DNA of 18,347 bases from CAYOMP01 sp964405075 (GTDB lineage Bacteria > Bacillota > Clostridia > Lachnospirales > Lachnospiraceae), in assembly GCA_964405075.1 (NCBI GenBank), contig CAYOMP010000041.1, positions 1 through 18,347 on the forward strand, written 5' to 3'. Positions 8,226-16,038 of this stretch are shown here, piece by piece (position 1 is the first letter of the stretch; each line of letters starts with the position of its first letter). Position numbers and translations under genes: made by a program. The notes under the pieces were generated by a model, which ran no database searches, was not told where the DNA came from, and saw only the letters and a list, made by a program, of their open reading frames with translations.

Positions 8226-8254
8226 ATAGTAACACTGTAAAATGCTTTAGTCAA
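8226..8254 (-). promoter_or_regulatory. Promoter of the degV-type gene
   Basis: TTGACT (8249-8254), a 17-base spacer and TACTAT (8226-8231) on the minus strand. It implies an untranslated leader of about 175 bases, in which I see no known riboswitch. Confidence 0.65.
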
Positions 8255-8369
8255 TTTATATAAATATTTTTAACTAATTTTTTTGATATATTTTACACTT
8301 AACCGTATTTTGTAAAGTAATAATCCTTTCTACACTTCACATTCGCCAGGTGTAACTCCTGAACAGAAC

Positions 8370-8425
8370 GCTTTTTATATCATAAGAAACTCATATACTT
8401 TAATGCAAAAATTTTTTTCTATAAA
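8370..8425 (+). repeat. Degenerate repeat fragment (copy E)
   Basis: GCTTTTTATATCATA matches the tail-stem start of copy C (10230-10244), but the partner arm is not preserved. It lies next to the MerR-gene terminator, in the same relation as other copies to terminators. Only the short match supports it. Confidence 0.3.
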
Positions 8426-8433
8426 TTGAAAAA

Positions 8434-8471
8434 GATACCAGACACTACTACTTTAATATTTGTCTGATACC
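8434..8471 (-). terminator. Terminator of the MerR/TipAS gene
   Basis: In minus-strand RNA, positions 8471-8461 pair fully with 8444-8434 (11 bp, two of them G-U), followed by CTTTTTCAATTT. In the plus direction the same two positions would be A-C mismatches, so the element is directional and serves the gene ending at 8546. Confidence 0.75.
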
Positions 8472-8545
8472 CCTATTACTTTTGTAATTCCTTCTTTAGT
8501 TATTCTTTTATTGAACCCTTTTACTTTTATTAATAACTATTTTTA

Positions 8546-9280
8546 TTATGTATTCTTAATCACATAATATTCAATGGCTTTATTGGTAAACTCTCCTGTA
8601 CCTTTTCCACCAACCTTATCAATATTTTCTGTCATATCACCACCAGCACCATAGGCAACACCTAACTGTGCTAATATTTTATTAGAACAATCATAAAAAT
8701 TGTCGCATATATACTGTTTTAATTTGCAAACCTGTACCTGCACTTTTTCATCCTCTACAGATAACTCCTTCATTTTGCCAAACTCTCTGAATATGTCCAT
8801 AAACTCATCCATTATTGCTTTTTCTTGATCTTTTGTCCTACTTTTAGCATTTTCTTCGAATTCCTTATATTCTTTTGTCTTTCCCCAATTCTCCTTTGCT
8901 TGTCTGGCATATTCATCAATTTTTCTTGTGTCAAATACTTCAAAACTCATTTTTTTAACTCCAAACATTTCAATACCACGAGCATAATCAATTAGATTTT
9001 CTAAATGTTCTTTTCTTAAAGTCAATAACTCTATCTGTTGTCTTAATGCCTCATTTCTGTCAAAATTAGGACTATCTAAAATCTCTTTAATTTCTTTTAG
9101 CGGAAACTCCAATTCTCTAAACAGTAAAATTTGTTGCAAGCGTTCTAATTCACTATCCCCATATAATCTATATCCCGAATCTTTCACCTTAGCAGGTTTT
9201 AATAAATCTATTTTGTCATAATAATGCAAAGTTCGAACACTAACTCCTGCTAATTTGCTAACTTCATTTACCGTAAACAT
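8546..9280 (-). CDS. MerR-family regulator with TipAS-type effector domain
   Basis: The 244-aa protein starts with a MerR winged helix: MFTVNEVSKLAGVSVRTLHYYDKI, recognisable from VSVRTLHYYD and SGYRLY. A dimerisation coiled coil follows at about 75-110. The C-terminal part from about 120, with WGKTKEYKEFEENA and a final AIEYYVIK, resembles the TipAS antibiotic-binding domain of TipAL and B. subtilis Mta. Such proteins activate promoters with long spacers when a drug binds. I chose ATG at 9280, preceded by GAGGAGGAAG, over the upstream in-frame start at 9328. Its own promoter has the 19-bp spacer expected for MerR-type autoactivation. The ligand is unknown. It lies just downstream of the TetR gene, adjacent to an efflux operon. 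Confidence 0.92.
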   Translation of the reverse strand: MFTVNEVSKLAGVSVRTLHYYDKIDLLKPAKVKDSGYRLYGDSELERLQQILLFRELEFPLKEIKEILDSPNFDRNEALRQQIELLTLRKEHLENLIDYARGIEMFGVKKMSFEVFDTRKIDEYARQAKENWGKTKEYKEFEENAKSRTKDQEKAIMDEFMDIFREFGKMKELSVEDEKVQVQVCKLKQYICDNFYDCSNKILAQLGVAYGAGGDMTENIDKVGGKGTGEFTNKAIEYYVIKNT

Positions 9281-9322
9281 CTGACTTCCTCCTCGTAGTT
9301 GTTTAATAATTACTAACAAGTT

Positions 9323-9376
9323 TGCCATAAAGGCACCGCTGGCTCACGCGAATGTGTCAAGGCACATTCTTTGTTC
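9323..9376 (-). repeat. Structured interspersed repeat, copy H, in the merR-type leader
   Basis: Read on the minus strand it starts GAACAAAGAATGTGCC like copies A and I. It forms the hairpin GAATGTG/CACATTC (9363-9369 with 9350-9356), then GCGGTGCCTTTATGGCA as in copy C. The predicted transcription start at about 9376 coincides with its first base, so the RNA would begin with this element. Confidence 0.75.
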
Positions 9377-9382
9377 TTTACA

Positions 9383-9413
9383 AATATAGTCTATGACGTT
9401 AGGTCAGAGTCAA
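9383..9413 (-). promoter_or_regulatory. MerR-type promoter with 19-bp spacer and dyad
   Basis: On the minus strand TTGACT (9408-9413) and TATATT (9383-9388) are 19 bases apart, the overlong spacing that MerR activators twist into register. The spacer holds TGACCTAACGTCA, a 13-bp dyad with one mismatch. It drives the MerR/TipAS gene. Confidence 0.75.
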
Positions 9414-9432
9414 CATATTTTTCTTAAATTTT

Positions 9433-10059
9433 TTATAGATAATATTGTATAACCACACTCCATATTTCATCTTCCTGCATTCCAAGCATATTCTCAAGCA
9501 TTGCAATTAAAGCTTTAAACATTTGCTCTTGTTTCTCCTCAGGTATACTAAAAATTCCATCATCCATTAATGTCAATGCAGAGGTTATAAATATCCTCAT
9601 ATATTCCTCAGGATATGCACATCTGAATTCTCCTGCTTCAATGCCTTCCTTAACTATTTCTACTAAGATAGGTGTAATCCCCTCAACTGAAGCCACCAAA
9701 GATTTTTGATGCATTAACGCATTATCTACCTTATGTATTTCATCCAATAACTTCAACTGCTGTTCATCTTCTACTCTAATTGCCAAAAATACCTTCAAAA
9801 ACTTCTCTCGAGGAGACATTTCCTGATTGTTACCAACCAAGGTTGCTCTTTCAATAATCATCTTTGTAGTTCTATCAATTATGGCATCCAATACCTCTTC
9901 TTTTGACTTAAAATAATGATAAAATGTTCCTTTGGCTATTCCTATTTCATTAATTATTTCATTAACAGAGCATTTATCATATCCCTTTTCAGTAAATAGA
10001 CGTTGAGATACATCTAATATTTCATTTTTACGTTCATCATGTTCTTTTACTACTCTCAT
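9433..10059 (-). CDS. TetR-family transcriptional repressor
   Basis: The 208-aa protein has the usual size. The N-terminal helix-turn-helix reads ILDVSQRLFTEKGYDKCSVN, then EIINEIGIAKGTFYHYFKSKEEV (about residues 35-57), the classical TetR signature. The C-terminal 140 residues are an unassigned ligand and dimerisation domain. AAGGAGAT precedes the ATG. The gene lies downstream of the MFS-permease-ATPase operon on the same strand. The palindrome GACCGACCGTCGGTC at that operon's promoter has the form of a TetR operator, so this protein is the obvious candidate repressor; that link is inference. The 5' region is occupied by composite repeat C, which reaches almost into the ribosome binding site. 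Confidence 0.93.
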   Translation of the reverse strand: MRVVKEHDERKNEILDVSQRLFTEKGYDKCSVNEIINEIGIAKGTFYHYFKSKEEVLDAIIDRTTKMIIERATLVGNNQEMSPREKFLKVFLAIRVEDEQQLKLLDEIHKVDNALMHQKSLVASVEGITPILVEIVKEGIEAGEFRCAYPEEYMRIFITSALTLMDDGIFSIPEEKQEQMFKALIAMLENMLGMQEDEIWSVVIQYYL

Positions 10060-10074
10060 TTCCTATCTCCTTTA

Positions 10075-10365
10075 CCTCCAAAATCCTTACACTTCATTTC
10101 TGACGTGTTTCGCATTTTTGATTTTGTCGGTATCGCACCAAACAAAGAGTTTGCTTGCAAACTCTTCGCGCGCGAGCGGTGCCTTTATGGCAAAATTCTT
10201 TTCCGCGAGCTGCGCATATTGCACGAAGTGCTTTTTATATCATAGGATAGCCCAATGCTTTATTACATTAATTTATCAAAGTATTTCCCATGATATAAAA
10301 AATACTTTCTTCCTTCGTACTTCCTTTTTATTTGTGTGCGACATATTTTAAGTTTTCTATCTCTT
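10075..10365 (+). repeat. Composite structured repeat, copy C (full form)
   Basis: The outer parts match the 145-bp tandem units at 15028-15288: CCTCCAAAATCC, then TTGATTTTGTCG and TATCGCACC on the left, and CTTCCTTTTTATTTGTGTGCGA and AGTTTTCTAT on the right. Between them sits an A-type module with hairpin GAGTTTGC-TT-GCAAACTC (10147-10164), GCGGTGCCTTTATGGCA, GCAC-GAA-GTGC, and a long AT-rich stem (10232-10246 with 10287-10301). It fills the 406-bp gap between the ATPase and TetR genes; nothing else is recognised there. Confidence 0.8.
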
Positions 10366-10465
10366 TTTATCTACTGTCTAATTTATCATAACTCATTAAA
10401 AATAAAAAGCACTATTTCTTATCATTCCCGTTTATCATTACATAATGTATTATCCACAGATTTTT

Positions 10466-11212
10466 CTAAAATCCTTGGACTTTTAACCACTCCGTAACTT
10501 TATCCTCTCTTTTTTCTTTCTCTCCCTTTACATATTTTCCTAACAATAACTGACTCTTTACTGAACCGTCTTCCAAGTATATAATTCTATCCGCTCTGGC
10601 TGCTACCTTGGCATCATGTGTTACCATCATAATAGTAGTATTGTCTGAATTTATTTTGTTAAAAACATCCATAATTTCCGTAGTTGTAGATGAATTCAAT
10701 GCTCCTGTTGGTTCATCTGCAAAAATAATCTGAGGACTATTTATTAATGCTCTGCAAATAGCTGCTCTTTGCAATTCGCCTCCTGATACCTTCTTTATAT
10801 CAGATTTTGCCCTCTTTTCTATTCCAACTTTTTTCATTAGTTCCATAGCCTTTTCTTTTACCTGCTTTTTATCTCTGGCTTTTAACTCTAATCCCGGAAA
10901 ACAGATATTTTCTTCTATTGACAGATTTTTCAACAAATTAGGTTTCTGAAAAATAAATCCCATTTTTTCTAATCTCAATCTGCTAATTTCCTTTTCTGAT
11001 TGTTTTGAAACTTCTCTGCCTTCTAAGTATACTTCTCCCTCAAAAGCTGATTCCATTCCACTAACGCTATATAGTAACGTTGATTTTCCACAACCCGATT
11101 GTCCCATTACTACTACAAATTCACCTTTATCAATTCCAAAACTTACATTTTGTAAAATTCTCGTGTTATCATAATCTTTATTTAAATTCTTAACTTCTAA
11201 AATTTTATTCAT
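10466..11212 (-). CDS. ABC transporter ATPase (MacB/LolD-type exporter)
   Basis: The ATPase powers the permease encoded upstream, on the cytoplasmic face of the membrane. From ATG at 11212 it is 248 aa with all motifs intact: Walker A GQSGCGKST (37-45), Q-loop Gln89, signature VSGGELQRA (142-150), Walker B IIFADEP and switch His199. The C-terminal about 25 residues are Lys/Glu rich. ADEPTGALNS is typical of ATPases paired with FtsX-type permeases (drug, peptide or lipoprotein export). A TTG start at 11257 is also open, but neither start has a strong SD; MNKILEVKNLNKDY is the normal N-terminus. It is the third gene of the efflux operon, 240 bp after the permease, an unusually large gap. Confidence 0.92.
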   Translation of the reverse strand: MNKILEVKNLNKDYDNTRILQNVSFGIDKGEFVVVMGQSGCGKSTLLYSVSGMESAFEGEVYLEGREVSKQSEKEISRLRLEKMGFIFQKPNLLKNLSIEENICFPGLELKARDKKQVKEKAMELMKKVGIEKRAKSDIKKVSGGELQRAAICRALINSPQIIFADEPTGALNSSTTTEIMDVFNKINSDNTTIMMVTHDAKVAARADRIIYLEDGSVKSQLLLGKYVKGEKEKREDKVTEWLKVQGF

Positions 11213-11272
11213 ACGTTTTCTAATAAATAAGTCATTCAATAATGCTTTCCCATCCAAGACACATTTTCACAT

Positions 11273-11356
11273 TCATCTTATAATCAATGTCACAAATGCT
11301 CTAGGCCATATTTCAAAATGTTCCTGTATGGTATCTCTTTTGTTATTGAATGCTAT
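11273..11356 (-). other. Possible 27-codon small ORF with strong SD but ATA start
   Basis: In the gap between permease and ATPase, AAAGGAG (11366-11372 area, minus) stands at ideal distance before an ATA codon at 11354-11356. The frame stays open for 27 codons (including QEHFEIWPRAFVTLIIR) to a TGA at 11273-11275. The non-standard start makes a functional gene doubtful. It could be a leader peptide or a decayed small gene. Confidence 0.2.
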
Positions 11357-11452
11357 TTATTATTCTCTCCTTTCTCAACTGACTATATCGATTAAATTGA
11401 TTACTTCTAGTTTTTCTATTTTTGTTTCCGCAACAAGCTTTAATTTCCACCA

Positions 11453-13720
11453 TTACTCACGCAAATGCGACTGAATTTCAATATGCTCAATTTTTTTACT
11501 ATAAATCCAACTAGTTATACCAACTAATAACAATACAAATATTGGAACAATAATAAAACACATTCCTATATTAGTTACAAAGTCTATCTTTTCAATTCCA
11601 AGTCCAGTAAGACTAAGCATTAAACTAATAATTTTTTCACCAAATAGCTTACTAATTAGTAATCCACTTACAATTCCAATCAAACTCTTGCGTATTATTT
11701 CCATCAGTTCAATTACTCTGATTCTTTTGTTGGTCAATCCGATTACCTTCTTAATAGCTATCTGAGACATCTCACTGGCATATTTCAATTTCAGATAAAG
11801 TAATACTATAACCAAGACTATTATTCCACTCACTATAAAGGCTATATTAACCACACTCTCTATCTGTTTAACCACACCACCTATCGTCTGTTCACCAAAA
11901 TCTTCCATAAATTCAATACTATATCCCAATGTCATTTCGTTTTGCCACTTTGCAATGCACTCCTCACCCTGTTCCTTATTATCAAAATCCACAAACATAT
12001 AGTATTCCTCTGGTTCAACGTCTGTGAAAGTATTAGCAGCCTTTGCTGTCATTCCTCCACTAGTTATATCCTGATAAATTCCACATACACGCATCTTTAG
12101 GGTAGTCTGATCCTTCATTAATTCTATGTAATCATTAATTCCTACTCCTAACAAATCTGCTTCTGCTTTAGATAAAGCAATTTCATCATTATTAACAGGT
12201 TCCACTCCTTCTAAATATTGCAACCCTTTTCCTACATCTTCGCCTGTATCAATATGAATACTTTTCTTTTTACCATCTACGTCCCTTGTCTCAAATCTTT
12301 TTACTTCAAACACTTGATATTGAACCTGTTCCTTTTCAATTAACTGAAGCATTTTTTCTTTTCGTTCTTCCAGGTTTTCACCAGGATCTATATTAATCTG
12401 GCCATCATGAATACTACTTCCCATATAAGTGATGAATTCCTCATTTTTCATAGTATTCACCATATTAACAGGAATCGTAATCATCATTACAACCAAACAG
12501 ATAATTACTGATATTAACCGTTTTCCCGGCTTACTAAGTCCTGTTTGAGTAACCAGCGCATCAACTACATTTACTTTTTTAATTCTTCCTAATATGGCTT
12601 TACAATATAATATTGAAAATAAATATACAACTATACCAGCTACTATTGAACCTATTATTACAGCTATTGACAACTTGCATTCACCAAAAGTATCAACAAT
12701 ATGTTTTGTAACAGAATTCGATAAAATGAAAGCTCCAATAATTCCGGTAATAGTTCCAGCTATTAATAAAATTCTCATTCTAGACAAATATAGATTTCTT
12801 ATTGATTTATGAGATACTCCTATGGCTTTCATAGTTCCTATTTCGACTAATTCCTCATACATTGCTGTTATTAACGTATTTTTTATGCAGAAAAAAACTA
12901 TTGCAATCAGCAAAATTCCTATTACTAAATACAACATTGTCATAAGCATATCCGTTATTCCACTTAATAATAAAATCATTGTGTAAGTAACAGCCTGACC
13001 ATTCTTAGGCATATTGGCACTTTCTTCTTCGTATAATGCCTGATAATCTGTTGCCATATTTGTATCTTCAAAATAACTTTCAATAATATATTCTACTTCC
13101 CCGATTTTTCCATGCATTTCTGCAAAATCTTCACTGTTTATTAAAAACCTTGTAGACGAACACATAGTTGAATTCATTTGCGAATCATAAATTAATTCAC
13201 AGACTTCAAACTCTTTTTCGAACCTACCATTATTAATGACTAATTTGTCTCCTATTTCTATATTAAACTGCTCATGCACTATTACTGGAATTCCTATTTG
13301 TCCCTTATCTAATTCCACTTTTTCCCTATATTTGTCTACCAGTAAATCATATGTTGGATTTTGTGTAACAAATCCAATATCTAATCTACACTCCTTTAAA
13401 GAAAATGTTTCATTATTACCTTTAATAATACTGATCTCATCCCCATAAATATCTAGCATTTCAACAATTTGACATTCTACTAAACCGTCATATTTATCAC
13501 TAAATGCCTCTACTTGTGCCTTATCTAACTCCCCCTTATGCATTTGCAAAAAATGGGGCGGTTTAGCAACTTCATAAAGGGAATTTATTGAACCAAATAA
13601 TTGTCCTATTACTAATACCAATATTGAGCCAATCATTACAGCCAATGTCATAAATAGAAATATTGCAACATTTCCCTCTTTATTTTTCTTGAAATCATTT
13701 TTTAACATATTAAGATTCAT
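11453..13720 (-). CDS. FtsX-type ABC transporter permease, large
   Basis: The membrane partner of the downstream ATPase, 755 aa from ATG at 13720. After a short cationic start (MLKNDFKKNK) there is a first transmembrane helix at about 18-41, then a roughly 200-residue extracytoplasmic part. Helices at about 245-275, 295-340 and 345-375 form the first FtsX unit with IGTMKAIGVSHKSIRNLYL. After one more helix, a second external domain leads to an FtsX-like set at about 635-745 with IAIKKVIGLTNKRIRVIEL. This duplicated layout is that of exporters for antimicrobial peptides or drugs. The ATG follows the MFS stop by one base, with GAGGG as SD; a GTG at 13732 would overlap the MFS gene. The substrate is unknown. 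Confidence 0.88.
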   Translation of the reverse strand: MNLNMLKNDFKKNKEGNVAIFLFMTLAVMIGSILVLVIGQLFGSINSLYEVAKPPHFLQMHKGELDKAQVEAFSDKYDGLVECQIVEMLDIYGDEISIIKGNNETFSLKECRLDIGFVTQNPTYDLLVDKYREKVELDKGQIGIPVIVHEQFNIEIGDKLVINNGRFEKEFEVCELIYDSQMNSTMCSSTRFLINSEDFAEMHGKIGEVEYIIESYFEDTNMATDYQALYEEESANMPKNGQAVTYTMILLLSGITDMLMTMLYLVIGILLIAIVFFCIKNTLITAMYEELVEIGTMKAIGVSHKSIRNLYLSRMRILLIAGTITGIIGAFILSNSVTKHIVDTFGECKLSIAVIIGSIVAGIVVYLFSILYCKAILGRIKKVNVVDALVTQTGLSKPGKRLISVIICLVVMMITIPVNMVNTMKNEEFITYMGSSIHDGQINIDPGENLEERKEKMLQLIEKEQVQYQVFEVKRFETRDVDGKKKSIHIDTGEDVGKGLQYLEGVEPVNNDEIALSKAEADLLGVGINDYIELMKDQTTLKMRVCGIYQDITSGGMTAKAANTFTDVEPEEYYMFVDFDNKEQGEECIAKWQNEMTLGYSIEFMEDFGEQTIGGVVKQIESVVNIAFIVSGIIVLVIVLLYLKLKYASEMSQIAIKKVIGLTNKRIRVIELMEIIRKSLIGIVSGLLISKLFGEKIISLMLSLTGLGIEKIDFVTNIGMCFIIVPIFVLLLVGITSWIYSKKIEHIEIQSHLRE

Positions 13721-13721
13721 T

Positions 13722-15005
13722 TTATCCCTCACTTTCTAATTGTCTATCCTCAATTGCTATTCCTCTAACATTTTTACTATTTCCAATAAGTAATGATGCC
13801 ATTATCATTCCTATACCTGAAACAATCAATAACAATCCAATACCTCTACCTTCACCAACACCGATTATTCTTCCTATACTGTCAGCAAAAATACCATCTT
13901 CCATTAACATTGGTTCGAATATTTTATCCGCCAGAACACCACAACTTGCGTAAGCTATAACTGTTCCAAACTGTGTAATAAGTCCAATCAATCCCCATAC
14001 TCTTCCTTGCAACTCGTTAGGAATGCTGACTCTAATCAGAACATCCGCACATGTATTCATAAATGGTAACATCATAAAAAACATAAACAACATTACTCCC
14101 ATATAATAAATATTGTTATTTACTCCTATTAATGCCATAAATGCCCCGCAAATTGTAGATGTAATTACAAGTAATGACGTATGATTTTTCTTAATCCCCA
14201 CCACTCCAATTATAATGCTGCCAACAATCATTCCAATTGCACTAATGGATTCCATAATACCCGCATTTCTGGCATCGCTAACCGCCAGAATCATTGGAAC
14301 AGCCAATGTTTGAACAAAACCTAGGAAAAAGCATACTAATGTCATAATTACTATTAATGATGCAACTCCTTTGTTGCCTTTAATAAAGTTAAAACCAACC
14401 CTCATCTCTTCAACAATTCCTTTAAACTCCTTGCGTTCAATTGGTTTCGTAATAGTTTTTCTAACTATGGTAACTGCAGCTACTGTGATGATAAATGTCA
14501 TAATATCCAAGACTAAAATAACCCTTATATCCACAACTGCAAGAATTACCCCGGCTAATGCCGGTGAAATGAGATATTTGGCATTTCCGGCTAACTGAAC
14601 CAAACCGCTAGCTTTTGCATATTCCTCTTCAGTTAATAAGTCAGTTACAGTCGCCTTATATGATGGTTCTAGTAATGCCACAAATACTGAATTAACAGTC
14701 ACTCCAATCAGAATAGGCGCCATACTATTACTTCCTAACTGTAACATTACTAACATATATACCAAACCTAATCCAGATAGCAAATCGCCAAGAATCATCA
14801 TTAGTCTTCTATCATATCTATCCGCTAATATTCCACCTATTGGACTAAGTAAAATACCAGGCATATATGCTAATAAAGTTACTAGTGAAACCATAGTTAC
14901 ACTCTTAGTAAGTTCATATACATATATAGATAATGCAAAAGCTGTCATTCCGCTACCAATACAGGAAATCAGCTCCCCTATCCATATTGTCATAAATTTT
15001 TTCAT
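13722..15005 (-). CDS. MFS drug exporter (MefA/EntS-like, 12 TM)
   Basis: A 427-aa proton-driven exporter of the major facilitator superfamily, DHA3-like. It starts with MKKFMTIWIGELISCIGSGM, a common start in macrolide-efflux-type proteins. The loop 2-3 motif GGILADRYDRRLMM marks the family. A second-half ADVLIRVSIPNELQGRVWGL region precedes the last helices. The hydrophobic profile suits twelve helices with a central loop near residues 190-210. GAGGG lies 7 bases before the ATG. It is the first gene of the efflux operon, followed with a one-base gap by the permease. Between its start and the promoter at 15472-15500 lies an unusual 450-base leader of tandem repeats and an assembly gap. Substrate unknown, probably a drug or other hydrophobic compound. 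Confidence 0.9.
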   Translation of the reverse strand: MKKFMTIWIGELISCIGSGMTAFALSIYVYELTKSVTMVSLVTLLAYMPGILLSPIGGILADRYDRRLMMILGDLLSGLGLVYMLVMLQLGSNSMAPILIGVTVNSVFVALLEPSYKATVTDLLTEEEYAKASGLVQLAGNAKYLISPALAGVILAVVDIRVILVLDIMTFIITVAAVTIVRKTITKPIERKEFKGIVEEMRVGFNFIKGNKGVASLIVIMTLVCFFLGFVQTLAVPMILAVSDARNAGIMESISAIGMIVGSIIIGVVGIKKNHTSLLVITSTICGAFMALIGVNNNIYYMGVMLFMFFMMLPFMNTCADVLIRVSIPNELQGRVWGLIGLITQFGTVIAYASCGVLADKIFEPMLMEDGIFADSIGRIIGVGEGRGIGLLLIVSGIGMIMASLLIGNSKNVRGIAIEDRQLESEG

Positions 15006-15027
15006 AAAATCCCTCTTTTTTTCTAAT

Positions 15028-15172
15028 TATTATAAGTTTTCTATTTCTTTTTCCTCCAAAATCCAGATACTTTGTATCTGCCGTGCTACCGCACTTTTTG
15101 ATTTTGTCGCTATCGCACCTGAAAAAGTAAATACTCACTTTGTTCGTGCTTCCTTTTCCTTTGAGTGCGATA
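15028..15172 (+). repeat. 145-bp tandem repeat unit, T1
   Basis: The sequence from TATAAGTTTTCTATTT to GAGTGCGATATATT repeats with an exact 145-base period (15036 and 15181; 15053 and 15198). It contains AGATAC-TTT-GTATCT and GTGC-TACC-GCAC hairpins and the pair TATCGCAC/GTGCGATA. T1 and T2 differ mainly in a hairpin loop (TACC or TGCC). Its right half matches copy C with the inner A-type module missing. Confidence 0.9.
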
Positions 15173-15425
15173 TATTATAAGTTTTCTATTTCTCTTTCCT
15201 CCAAAATCCAGATACTTTGTATCTGCCGTGCTGCCGCACTTTTTGATTTTGTCGCTATCGCACCTGAAAAAGTAAATACTCACTTTGTNNNNNNNNNNNN
15301 NNNNNNNNNNNNNNNNNNNNNNNNNNNNNNNNNNNNNNNNNNNNNNNNNNNNNNNNNNNNNNNNNNNNNNNNNNNNNNNNNNNNNNNNTCGTGCTTCCTT
15401 TTTCTTTGTGTGCGATATATTATGT
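15173..15425 (+). repeat. 145-bp tandem repeat unit, T2, interrupted by the gap
   Basis: The second unit is clear to 15288, where the N run begins. The sequence resumes at 15389 with TCGTGCTTCC, exactly the base expected next in the repeat. The part after the gap reads TTTGTGTGCGATATATTATG, closer to copy C (GTGTGCGA) than to T1 (GAGTGCGA). Confidence 0.8.
15289..15388. other. Assembly gap of 100 N inside tandem repeats
   Basis: Exactly 100 unknown bases, the conventional placeholder for a gap of unknown size. The flanks join without loss in register with the 145-base repeat, so the true gap may be zero, one or several more units, or unrelated DNA. Any protein read through it is an artefact. 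Confidence 0.95.
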
Positions 15426-15445
15426 GTCAAATACTAGCGTTTTTT

Positions 15446-15460
15446 GACCGACCGTCGGTC
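15446..15460. promoter_or_regulatory. TetR-type operator palindrome
   Basis: GACCGACCGTCGGTC has perfect 7-base arms around one central base. It begins about 11 bases after the -10 of the efflux-operon promoter, so it covers the transcription start region, where a bound repressor would block initiation. Its GC richness stands out from the AT-rich surroundings. Confidence 0.75.
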
Positions 15461-15471
15461 TGTTTATGTAT

Positions 15472-15500
15472 AATATACCCCAATCCATTTTCCTTGTCAA
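15472..15500 (-). promoter_or_regulatory. Promoter of the MFS-ABC efflux operon
   Basis: Minus-strand TTGACA (15495-15500, perfect), a 17-base spacer and TATATT (15472-15477). Start would be near 15465, giving a leader of at least 360 bases plus the unknown gap before the MFS start codon. Confidence 0.8.
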
Positions 15501-15550
15501 TCACAAACCATTTAAAATATATTTATTTTATATCATATTGAGGATAAACC

Positions 15551-15650
15551 TTCTCGCATGCTACGCATGTTGCATAGAATCCTTTTTATATTGTGGAAAA
15601 AATAATACTTTTCTACGTTAATTTTTCAAATTATTTTCCTGTGATAGAAA
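15551..15650 (+). repeat. Repeat copy D (tail module)
   Basis: CTCGCATGCTACGCATGTTGCA followed by CCTTTTTATATTGTGGAAAA parallels the second half of copy C. The tail arms (15583-15600 and 15634-15652) pair over about 17 bp in plus-strand RNA if G-U pairs and one bulge are allowed. It runs directly into copy B. Confidence 0.6.
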
Positions 15651-15803
15651 AAATGTGCCTTGGCACACTCTCGCGCCAAGCGCGGTCGTTTACGACATTC
15701 CACATCTTCGCACGAGTGTGTATCCATTGTGAGCATTTTAATTCATATGAAAACTTTCCTCGTATTATATAAATATAGTCTTCTCTTTACCTATGAATTA
15801 AAA
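15651..15803 (+). repeat. Structured interspersed repeat, copy B
   Basis: Closely follows copy A: core hairpin GTGCC-TT-GGCAC, TCGCGCC, GTCG-TTTA-CGAC, then GAGTGTG and GAGCATTTTAATTC. The terminal stem has 12 perfect pairs (15736-15747 with 15792-15803) but encloses about 44 bases instead of 8. The tail joins the T-run of the terminator at 15805-15844. Confidence 0.85.
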
Positions 15804-15844
15804 AAACGCCCAGATTCTAATTTTAATAATAGAATTTAGGCGTT
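15798..15844 (-). terminator. Terminator of ribU
   Basis: AACGCCCAGATTCTA (15805-15819) pairs with TAGAATTTAGGCGTT (15830-15844) with one mismatch and one G-U pair. On the minus strand it is followed by TTTTTTAATT. It lies about 195 bases after the ribU stop codon. Confidence 0.7.
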
Positions 15845-16038
15845 ATATGTAATGTAACATAAAAGTTACATTTAGTTTTTACTTTTAAATCTGTTAAATA
15901 ATATACTCTATTCTAACCTTTTATTATTAATCTTTTAATTGAATTTTAAGTATTATGTGTCAAGTTAATCCGTTTTTTTACATTCATCATCTAACTAAAG
16001 CTTAAAGTGTTCTGAGTCAAATAATAACAAATAACAGT

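Noticed and set aside
11213..11257. TTG start extending the ABC ATPase by 15 residues
   Set aside because: It has no clear SD, and the added residues are not typical; MNKILEVKNL fits the family start.
13721..13732. GTG start of the permease overlapping the MFS gene
   Set aside because: The ATG at 13720 has GAGGG at the proper distance, while the GTG has none.
15028..15425. CRISPR array
   Set aside because: Units are 145 bases, repeated without unique spacers, and there are no cas genes.
14953..15430. Small ORFs in the tandem repeats (with CDSDKIKKCGSTADTKYLDF)
   Set aside because: They lie in repeat units, overlap the MFS start, and one reads through the N gap. In copy C the same frame hits a stop (TAA), so the conserved property is the nucleotide structure, not a protein.
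15953..15970. ATTATGTGTCAA shared with 15419-15430
   Set aside because: Only 12 AT-rich bases match, with no flanking similarity; probably chance.
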